Both the position numbers and the translations under genes were made by a program. Positions 1 to 7,577 of a stretch of DNA of 64,000 nt are shown here, piece by piece. Numbering within the stretch: position 1 is the stretch's first letter; every line of letters begins with the position of its first letter. This DNA comes from Leucobacter muris (GTDB lineage Bacteria > Actinomycetota > Actinomycetes > Actinomycetales > Microbacteriaceae): positions 2,542,001 to 2,606,000 of the forward strand of contig NZ_CP035037.1 of the NCBI RefSeq assembly GCF_004028235.1. Direction: 5' to 3'. Under the pieces are notes generated by a model. It ran no database searches, was not told where the DNA came from, and saw nothing but the letters and a program-made list of their open reading frames with translations.

Positions 1-551
1 GCCGACTGCACGCGGCCGGCCGACAGCTTGGGGGCGACCTTGCGCCACAGCACCGGCGAGATGTCGTAGCCGTAGAGGCGGTCGAGGATGCGACGGGTCT
101 CCTGGGCGTCGACGAGCGAGATGTCGAGGTCGCGCGTGTTCTGCTTCGCCTGCTCGATGGCCTCGCGGGTGATCTCGTGGAAGACCATGCGGCGCACGGG
201 CACCTTGGGCTTGAGCACCTCGAGCAGGTGCCACGCGATGGCCTCCCCCTCGCGGTCCTCATCGGTGGCGAGCCAGAGCTCGTCGGCTCCCTTCAGCGCC
301 CGCTTGAGCTCGGAGACCGTCTTCTTCTTGTTGTCGTTGACCACGTAGTAGGGAGCGAAGTCGTTCTCGACGTCGACGGCGAACTTGCCGAAGGGGCCCT
401 TCTTGAGCTCGCTCGGCAGCTCCGACGGTTCGGCGAGGTCGCGGATGTGGCCGACCGACGCGATGACCTCGTAGTCGTCGCCGAGGTAGGCGCCGATCGT
501 GCGCGCCTTGGTCGGCGACTCGACGATCACGAGTTTCTTCGTACCCTCCAC
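1..551 (-). CDS. topA: DNA topoisomerase I, N-terminal part (runs off the window)
   Basis: Type IA topoisomerase that relaxes negatively supercoiled DNA in the cytoplasm. About 183 N-terminal residues are visible. They carry the TOPRIM fold: the start [12 protein letters not shown] holds the first conserved Glu, and the acidic motif is [14 protein letters not shown]. The region ends at KLSAGRVQS, a conserved stretch of domain I. The active-site Tyr and C-terminal domains lie outside the window. I choose a GTG start at 549-551 because an AGGAG ribosome binding site sits 5 bases upstream and the conserved VIVESP motif follows almost at once. Directly repeated 17-18 bp elements lie about 60-90 bases upstream. 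Confidence 0.95.
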   Translation of the reverse strand, partial: MEGTKKLVIVESPTKARTIGAYLGDDYEVIASVGHIRDLAEPSELPSELKKGPFGKFAVDVENDFAPYYVVNDNKKKTVSELKRALKGADELWLATDEDREGEAIAWHLLEVLKPKVPVRRMVFHEITREAIEQAKQNTRDLDISLVDAQETRRILDRLYGYDISPVLWRKVAPKLSAGRVQS

Positions 552-607
552 GGGTCTCCTTCGTTGCTCCGAGCTCACGGCTGGCGGGTCGCCTTCGCGG
601 CGACTGA

Positions 608-643
608 CGGTTCATGCACCGACACGCGGTTCTGCACCGACAC
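608..643. repeat. Two direct repeats upstream of topA
   Basis: CGGTTCATGCACCGACAC (608-625) and CGGTTCTGCACCGACAC (627-643) differ by one inserted base and are almost contiguous. They lie 57-92 bases upstream of the topA start, where a promoter would be expected. They could be regulator half-sites. No function is demonstrated. Confidence 0.5.
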
Positions 644-754
644 GATACACACTCTCGCGTAAGAAACCACTATCGGCGATTCCCGGCGATCCTCTATTCA
701 TACCACCGGCCCCGCGCGCCGAGCGCATCCCCATCATCCGATGATCCGGTGCGC

Positions 755-1465
755 TCAGGGCCGCCCGAGGTAGGCGAACGGATCGATATCGGGGTAGGCG
801 TTCGACGGCGACGAGGAGAGCGTGAAGTGGGTGTGAGGGCCCGAGGTGCAGCCGCTCATCCCGGCGCTCGCGACCCGCTGCCCCGCCCGCACCCGCTCGC
901 CAGGTGCGACGCCGAAGCGCTGCGGCGAGCCCGGGGACACGTGGTTGTGGGAGCTGTAGATCGTGCGTCCCCCGACCTCGTGACGCATGAGCACGGTGTG
1001 GTTCGCGCCGCGCCACCACTCGGGCCTCGCGAGACACGCCTCGGGTACGTCTCCGCCGTCGGGCCCCGCTCGCACCACGACGCCCTCGTACGGTGCGTAG
1101 AGCGCGCCCTCGCCTGTCACCGCGAGATCGATGGAGAGGCCGTCGTGGAAGCCCTGCGAGATCGCCCGCAGGTCCGACGGCCAGGCCCAGCCGTTCGCAC
1201 CGACCGCCCCGTCGGGTGCCGACGCCGCGCGGGGCAGCAGCCCCGCGCGCGCGACGGCGAGCGCACCGCCGAGCGGTGCCGGGACCCGCACCTCCACACG
1301 CGCTTCGGCGGTAGCGCTCGACACCTCGCACTCCGAGATCTCGCCCCTCGCCTCCACGACGACCCGCTGCGCCAGAGCGCAGGGCTCGCCGTCGATCCAC
1401 CCGGACGCCGCGTCAGCAGCGGCGAGCGCGGCGGCGGCGCAGGCCAGCAGCGCGGGGGCGCTCAC
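755..1465 (-). CDS. TadF/Rv3654c-like segment fused to an M23 metallopeptidase
   Basis: The 236-residue product has two parts. Residues about 8-80 (an Ala-rich start, then CALAQRVVVEARGEISECEV and an RVEVRVPAPLGG stretch) resemble the Rv3654c/TadF-like minor pilin proteins that close actinobacterial Tad operons. The usual N-terminal membrane helix is shortened. Residues about 92-236 are an M23 (LytM-type) peptidase domain that would cut peptidoglycan cross-links. Putative zinc ligands are H107 and D113 (spacing HxxxxxD, wider than the usual HxxxD), a middle His at 173 or 175, and GPHTHF (H211, H213). The GTG start overlaps the tadE stop (GTGA), indicating translational coupling. A plain secreted M23 enzyme with a weak signal sequence is the alternative. 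The M23 assignment is firm; the TadF resemblance is by eye. Confidence 0.8.
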   Translation of the reverse strand: MSAPALLACAAAALAAADAASGWIDGEPCALAQRVVVEARGEISECEVSSATAEARVEVRVPAPLGGALAVARAGLLPRAASAPDGAVGANGWAWPSDLRAISQGFHDGLSIDLAVTGEGALYAPYEGVVVRAGPDGGDVPEACLARPEWWRGANHTVLMRHEVGGRTIYSSHNHVSPGSPQRFGVAPGERVRAGQRVASAGMSGCTSGPHTHFTLSSSPSNAYPDIDPFAYLGRP

Positions 1466-1872
1466 GGCGTGCCCTCGTGCTCGCCGCTCACCGCCGCGCA
1501 GGCCCGGCTCTCGATGCCGATCGCCGAGAGCATCCCGCCGCCGGGATGGGCCCCGAGGGTCACGCAGTGCAGCGGTCCGGTGCGCTCCCTCCGCACCGAA
1601 ACGCCGGCCGCAGCGTCATCGAGCCGGGCGCGCGCCCGGTCCATGTCGCCCCGCGCCTCGAGCCGGGCCACCTCGGCCGCCAGCGTGACGAGCGTGATGC
1701 GGTGGGCCGCGATGAAGATGCCGCCGATCGCGAGACCGAGCACGACGAGCACCGCGGGCATCACCACGGCGAACTCGGCCGTGACGGTGCCGCGCTCGTC
1801 GCCGCGCAGCGATGCGAGCAGCTCGCGCGCCCGCGTGGGGCGGGCGCCCACGGCCGCGACGCGGGCGCCCAC
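1462..1872 (-). CDS. TadE-like pilus assembly protein
   Basis: Small membrane protein of the TadE family, a minor pseudopilin of the Tad secretion system. After a basic start it has the class III-like signal region DERGTVTAEFAVVMPAVLVVLGLAIGG, with Glu just before the hydrophobic helix. A long soluble part follows (HRITLVTLAAEVARLEARGD). Two GTG starts are possible, at 1872 and 1851, because a 21-bp tandem repeat supplies both. I use 1872, the one farther upstream, which gives about 136 residues. The stop overlaps the next gene (GTGA). It lies directly after the DUF4244 gene. Confidence 0.82.
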   Translation of the reverse strand: MGARVAAVGARPTRARELLASLRGDERGTVTAEFAVVMPAVLVVLGLAIGGIFIAAHRITLVTLAAEVARLEARGDMDRARARLDDAAAGVSVRRERTGPLHCVTLGAHPGGGMLSAIGIESRACAAVSGEHEGTP

Positions 1873-1889
1873 GGCCGCGACGCGGGCGC
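1841..1889. repeat. 21-bp tandem repeat at the tadE start
   Basis: The 21-base unit CGGGCGCCCACGGCCGCGACG occurs at 1841-1861 and 1862-1882, followed by a 7-base partial third copy. On the minus strand each full copy carries one in-frame GTG. Gain or loss of a unit would keep frame and only change the N-terminus (VAAVGAR repeats). Confidence 0.85.
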
Positions 1890-2188
1890 TAGCCGCCGGT
1901 GCCCAGGGCATTCTCGACCAGCTGCACGAGCATGGTGCGGATCTCATTCGAGCGCATGATCGCGACGAGGAGCCCGGCGAAGGCGACGGCCGCCATGATG
2001 ACGACCGCGTACTCGGCGGTGATCGCCCCGCGATCGTCTTCGAGCAGCTCGCGCGCCGCGCCGCAGGCCGGTGCGGCGCGGTCGGCGTGCTCGGTGGACT
2101 CGAGGCTCCCCTCGGGCGGCGTCCGTCGAGCCGGCCGGTGCCGCACCGCGACGCCGCGGTCGGATACGAGTTCGAGTCTGGTCTTCAT
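1889..2188 (-). CDS. DUF4244 Flp-pilin-like protein
   Basis: The 99-residue product matches the DUF4244 family, which takes the place of the Flp major pilin in actinobacterial Tad loci. A basic, variable N-terminus ends in DDRGAITAEYAVVIMAAVAFAGLLVAIM. This has the prepilin-type Gly, a Glu five residues later (as at position +5 of mature pilins) and one hydrophobic helix. Only about 25 residues follow the helix. The ATG at 2186-2188 is preceded by GGGAGAA. The 164 bases between it and the upstream ATPase/TadBC pair are non-coding and could hold a separate promoter. It is probably the structural subunit of the pilus. Confidence 0.85.
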   Translation of the reverse strand: MKTRLELVSDRGVAVRHRPARRTPPEGSLESTEHADRAAPACGAARELLEDDRGAITAEYAVVIMAAVAFAGLLVAIMRSNEIRTMLVQLVENALGTGG

Positions 2189-2352
2189 GGGGTTCTCCCT
2201 TCGTCGCGCACGGCCCGGCGGGTGCCGGTTCCCCCATCATGCGGTGTCGGAGGGAGGCGACCTCGCCGGAATGAGCGATCTGTGGAGAAGCAACGCCGGA
2301 CAGCTTCGAATGGTCGCTTGTGAGCGGAGTGAACGGTGACGGTCGCGCCCGC

Positions 2353-3435
2353 TCACCCGCCCAGCATCGCGATGAGCACGGGTACGACCCCGAGCACGAT
2401 GAAGGCGGGCAGCACGCACACCCCCAGCGGCACGAGCACCCGCACGCCCATGCGCTCCGCCTCCTGCTCCAGCTCGGCCTGCGCCCGGGTGCGCGCGGCC
2501 GCGGCCTCCTCCAGCAGCAGCGGTCGCAGCGGAGCGCCGGTACCGGTCGAGGCAGCGATGGTCGTCGCGAGCAGTTGCGAGCGTTCGAAGGCCGAGAAGG
2601 GCACCCACTCCGCACCGAACGCGTCGACGGCGTCGACGGTGCGCAGCAGCGCCGAGCCGGGCGGCGCCCCTCCCCCCAGCGCGATCCACGCGAGCTCGAG
2701 TTCGAGCCCGGCCACGCAGTCCTGCCGTTCGAGGTTTCGCAACAGCGCGCGGCACCAGGCGATCCCCGCGGTGAGCAGTAGCACTCCCGCCCCGAGCAGG
2801 GCCACGCCCAGCGGGCTCAGCAGCACCGGGACGGGGTCGAAGCCCAGCAGCGCACCGAGCAGCAGCGCGAGAGGCGGCAGCGCAGAGACGAGGCGCACCG
2901 TCGCGCGCGGGCCCGACAGCAGCACCGCTCGGCGCTCCCTCAACTGCTCCAGCGCCCGCAGCGCCGCACCGATGCGCTGCAGCGCCGGGGCCAGGGGCGC
3001 ACCGCTCTGCTCGGCGAGCCGCCAGGCGATCGCGAGCACCCGCCACTCCGGCGCCGCGCATTCCGCGAGCGCCTCCGCTACGGGGGTTCCGGCCGCGATG
3101 CGCGCGGCGGCGCCCTCGAACTCGGTTCCGGCGGCACCCGGAGCGGAGGGGCCCCCGACATTCGCACGCGCCCGGGTGCCCGCCGCATCGGGAGGGACTC
3201 CTGCCGATGCGCGAGCGGCGCTCGACCGGCGAGGAGAGGCGCGCGGCAGGCGGGGAGACGCGCGCGCTTCCCATGCAAGTTCGGGAGACGAGCCCGCCTC
3301 CGCCGCGACCAGTTCGACCGAGCGGTTCGCCGTCACGCCTCCGCGCAGCAGCGACGCGCAGCGCAGCGTGACCGCCGCGGCGGTGCTCGCCCCGGTGACG
3401 CCTCCCTCGCCGCGGCCACGCACTCCGTCTCTCAC
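2353..3435 (-). CDS. Fused TadB-TadC type II secretion F-domain membrane protein
   Basis: Platform protein of the Tad pilus machine in the cytoplasmic membrane. The 360-residue product reads like TadB followed by TadC. The first half has WRLAEQSGAPLAPALQRIGAAL and LSGPRATVRLVSALPPLALLLGALLGFDP. The second half has LELELAWIALGGGAPPGSALLRTVDAV and ends in MGVRVLVPLGVCVLPAFIVLGVVPVLIAML. Most actinobacteria encode these as two genes. The GTG start at 3435 overlaps the ATPase stop (GTGA). Residues about 50-105 are a low-complexity linker rich in Ala, Arg and Ser. The gene is intact and follows the ATPase in the same operon. Confidence 0.85.
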   Translation of the reverse strand: MRDGVRGRGEGGVTGASTAAAVTLRCASLLRGGVTANRSVELVAAEAGSSPELAWEARASPRLPRASPRRSSAARASAGVPPDAAGTRARANVGGPSAPGAAGTEFEGAAARIAAGTPVAEALAECAAPEWRVLAIAWRLAEQSGAPLAPALQRIGAALRALEQLRERRAVLLSGPRATVRLVSALPPLALLLGALLGFDPVPVLLSPLGVALLGAGVLLLTAGIAWCRALLRNLERQDCVAGLELELAWIALGGGAPPGSALLRTVDAVDAFGAEWVPFSAFERSQLLATTIAASTGTGAPLRPLLLEEAAAARTRAQAELEQEAERMGVRVLVPLGVCVLPAFIVLGVVPVLIAMLGG

Positions 3436-4433
3436 AGCCGCACCTCCTCGATGCCGAGCAGCCCGTCGCGGTCGAGTCTCAGCCTGCCGACCGCCACCAC
3501 GCGGTGACCGGAGCCGCCGCGCTCGAGGTGGATGACGCCGTGCAGCGCCGAGGCCGCCTGCCTGGCCAGCGCCCGCGGGTCGAGACCGGCGAGCGCCCCG
3601 AGAGCTTCGAGCCGGGCCGGCACGTGCGCGATCCGGCTCGCGTGCAGCGTGCCCGCGCTGCCGTCGTGCCCCGTGTTGAGCGCCGAGAGCAGCGTGGCCA
3701 CCTCTGCGCCCCGGCACTCCCCCAGCACGATGCGGTCGGGGCGCATGCGCAGCGCCTCGCGCAGCAGGCGGTCGAGCGGCACCTCTCCGACGCCCTCGGC
3801 GCTCGATCGCCGCGCCTCGAGCGAGATCGCGTGGGGGTGTCGCAGCCGCAGCTCGGCGACGTCCTCGATCACTAGAATCCGCTCGGCGGGGCGGGCGAGG
3901 TCGAGCAGCGCCCCGAGCACCGTCGTCTTGCCGCTCCCCGTTCCGCCCGTCACCAGCAGGTTGCGCCGCGCGGCGACGGCGTCGCGCAGCGCGCGGGCCA
4001 TCGCCTCGTCGCAGAGCCCGCCGCTCGCGAGCGCGTCGAAGCGCGGCGGCGAGATCCGCGGCACGCGGATCGACACCGCAGCGCCCTCCACCGCCACCGG
4101 CGGCAGCACGGCGTGCACCCGGATGCCGTCGCCGATCCGCACGTCGGCGCACGGGTGCAGCTCGTCGACGTGCCGCCCGCCAGCCGCGATCAGCTCGCAT
4201 GCCAGGCGGTGCACGGCGTGCGGGGTCGCCCGCCACCCGACGACCGGTTGCAGCGCGCCGCTGCGGTCGATCCAGAGCCGCCCCTCGCCCGCGCGCACCT
4301 GCACCAGCAGGTCGCGCAGAGCCGGGTCGTCGAGCAGCGGCAGCAGCCCGCCGAGGGCCCGCCGCGCCGCGATCCCGAGCATCTGCGTGCGCGCGGGCGA
4401 TGCGCTGAGCGCGAGGGCGGAATCGGCGGTCAT
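3432..4433 (-). CDS. tadA: TadA/CpaF-family secretion ATPase
   Basis: Hexameric VirB11/GspE-type ATPase that powers Tad pilus assembly at the inner face of the membrane. The product has about 333 residues. Visible motifs are an N-terminal domain with RLWIDRSGALQPVVGWR, Walker A GGTGSGKTT, the Asp-box region RILVIEDVAELRL, a Walker B-like RPDRIVLGECRGAEVATLLSALNTGHDGS with the conserved His of the family, and GTLHA. I chose the ATG at 4431-4433; a TTG four codons upstream is the alternative. The usual neighbour encoding a TadZ/Ssd-type septum-site protein is absent, since the divergent acs gene follows directly. Confidence 0.92.
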   Translation of the reverse strand: MTADSALALSASPARTQMLGIAARRALGGLLPLLDDPALRDLLVQVRAGEGRLWIDRSGALQPVVGWRATPHAVHRLACELIAAGGRHVDELHPCADVRIGDGIRVHAVLPPVAVEGAAVSIRVPRISPPRFDALASGGLCDEAMARALRDAVAARRNLLVTGGTGSGKTTVLGALLDLARPAERILVIEDVAELRLRHPHAISLEARRSSAEGVGEVPLDRLLREALRMRPDRIVLGECRGAEVATLLSALNTGHDGSAGTLHASRIAHVPARLEALGALAGLDPRALARQAASALHGVIHLERGGSGHRVVAVGRLRLDRDGLLGIEEVRL

Positions 4434-4655
4434 GCCCCCACCCAAGCATCATCCCGACCCTCCCGGGCCCGCGGGGGAGCGAATTGTGGACAAGCTGCGC
4501 AATCCATGCACACGACTGGATTGTGAGCGAAGTATCGGGCGACGGTGACCGCTGGAAAGGTATAGCTTGAAACCGCATTCACTCGCGCGCTCGCGGGATC
4601 GACGGCCTCGGCCGCGACCCCGGGCAGCGCACCCGCGATACGGATAAGGGCGTCC
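4434..4655. promoter_or_regulatory. Divergent promoter region between the Tad locus and acs
   Basis: These 222 bases separate two divergent transcription units and contain no convincing gene. On the plus strand TATAGCTT about 4560 is a reasonable -10 candidate for acs, but no good -35 was found. Its position is tentative. Confidence 0.35.
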
Positions 4656-6634
<1,979 letters not shown>

Positions 6635-6656
6635 CTAGTCCGCTCCCGAGCACGAG

Positions 6657-6694
6657 CAGAGCCCGGCGTTCCCCCTCGGGGAGGCCGGGCTCTG
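6657..6694 (+). terminator. Terminator after acs
   Basis: CAGAGCCCGGC (6657-6667) pairs perfectly with GCCGGGCTCTG (6684-6694) across a 16-base loop, 23 bases after the acs stop. There is no long T-run, as is common in high-GC genomes. Confidence 0.7.
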
Positions 6695-6719
6695 TCGCTG
6701 TCGGAGAGCCCGCGAACGA

Positions 6720-6762
6720 GCCGAGGGGCGGACCCGCGATGCGGATCCGCCCCTCGGCTTCT
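6720..6762. terminator. Second hairpin, between convergent acs and ridA
   Basis: GCCGAGGGGCGGA (6720-6732) pairs with TCCGCCCCTCGGC (6746-6758) and is followed by TTCTT on the plus strand. It sits between two convergent genes and could stop transcription from both sides. Confidence 0.7.
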
Positions 6763-6817
6763 TGCGGGCGACGGCTCCGGAGTCTCCCGGCGCCGTTCGT
6801 GCACATGGCGCCCGGTG

Positions 6818-7294
6818 TCAGTCCTCGACCTTGAACACGAACTCGATCTCGACGGGGGCGTCGAGCGGCAGCACGGTGACGCCCACCGCGGAGCGCACGT
6901 GGATGCCGAGGTCGCCGAAGACGCGGCCCAGGAACACCGACGCGCCGTTCGCAACGCCGGGCTGACCCGTGAAGGAGGGATCGGAGGCCACGAACGCCGT
7001 GACCTTGACGACCTGGGTGATCTTGTCGAGCGAGCCGATCACGCCGCGAGCCGCGGCGAGCGCGTTGAGCGCGCAGAGCCGTGCGAGCTCCTCCGCCTGC
7101 TCGGGGGAGACGAGCCCCTCCCCCTCGCCCACCTTGCCGGTGACGGGCAGCTGGCCGCTCACGAACGGGAGCTGCCCCGCGGTGTACACGTAGTTGCCGT
7201 CGCGCAGGGCGGGCACGTATGCGGCGACCGCCGCGGCCACCTCGGGGATCTCGTAGCCGAGATCGTTCAGGCGCTCCTCGATCACAGACGTCAT
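6818..7294 (-). CDS. RidA-family protein (reactive enamine/imine deaminase type)
   Basis: The 158-residue product belongs to the YjgF/YER057c/UK114 (RidA) superfamily. Known members hydrolyse reactive enamine/imine intermediates released by PLP enzymes. Visible family features are a GQLPFVSGQLPVTGKV segment, the alpha-helical NALAAARGVIGSLDKITQVVKVTAFVAS, and the C-terminal SAVGVTVLPLDAPVEIEFVFKV. The exact catalytic Arg of classical RidA is not evident, so it may belong to one of the other Rid subgroups. The gene starts three bases after the stop of the small upstream gene and is surely co-transcribed with it. Confidence 0.88.
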   Translation of the reverse strand: MTSVIEERLNDLGYEIPEVAAAVAAYVPALRDGNYVYTAGQLPFVSGQLPVTGKVGEGEGLVSPEQAEELARLCALNALAAARGVIGSLDKITQVVKVTAFVASDPSFTGQPGVANGASVFLGRVFGDLGIHVRSAVGVTVLPLDAPVEIEFVFKVED

Positions 7295-7295
7295 T

Positions 7296-7463
7296 TCAGG
7301 CCTTTCTCTTCAGATATGCGACGTTGCCGCCCGCCGGTCCCTCGATGATCTGCACGAGCTCCCAGCCCTGGGCGCCCCAGTTGTTGAGGATCTGGGCCTC
7401 GTTGTGCAGCAGCAGCGGCGTGACGAAGTACTCCCAGCGAGGTGCTTCGGTCGATTCACTCAC
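7296..7463 (-). CDS. DUF4177-like small protein
   Basis: A 55-residue product with a GTG start at 7463. It contains WEYFVTPLLLHNEAQILNNWGAQGWELVQI followed by GGNVAYLKRKA. The W/EY start, the LNxxGxxGWELV core and a final basic beta strand are typical of the DUF4177 family, small single-domain proteins of unknown function. It lies immediately upstream of ridA (stop at 7296, ridA start at 7294). The same neighbour order is familiar from other Microbacteriaceae, to my recollection. It may help RidA or simply share its promoter. Confidence 0.8.
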   Translation of the reverse strand: MSESTEAPRWEYFVTPLLLHNEAQILNNWGAQGWELVQIIEGPAGGNVAYLKRKA

Positions 7464-7546
7464 GTGCGGATCTCCCTCGGTATACGGTGACGAATTCGTT
7501 GCGGGCGACGGCGCCGTGGGCCGCAGGGGCCCCGCGCTTTGCTGTT

Positions 7547-7577
7547 TTGTCAGCTATGTCGCTTACCCTAGATTCTA
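7547..7577 (+). promoter_or_regulatory. Promoter with a likely leaderless start for the class A PBP
   Basis: A -10-like TACCCT (7564-7569) lies 7-8 bases before the ATG at 7577, with TAGATT (7569-7574) as an overlapping alternative. TTGTCA is at 7547-7552, 16 bases before the second -10. No Shine-Dalgarno sequence precedes the ATG. Together this suggests an mRNA starting at or next to the start codon. Confidence 0.45.

Noticed and set aside
614..2323. Long open frame on the plus strand opposite the Tad genes
   Set aside because: It is Arg/Pro/Ala-rich and antisense to recognisable genes, so it is a by-product of GC-rich codon use.
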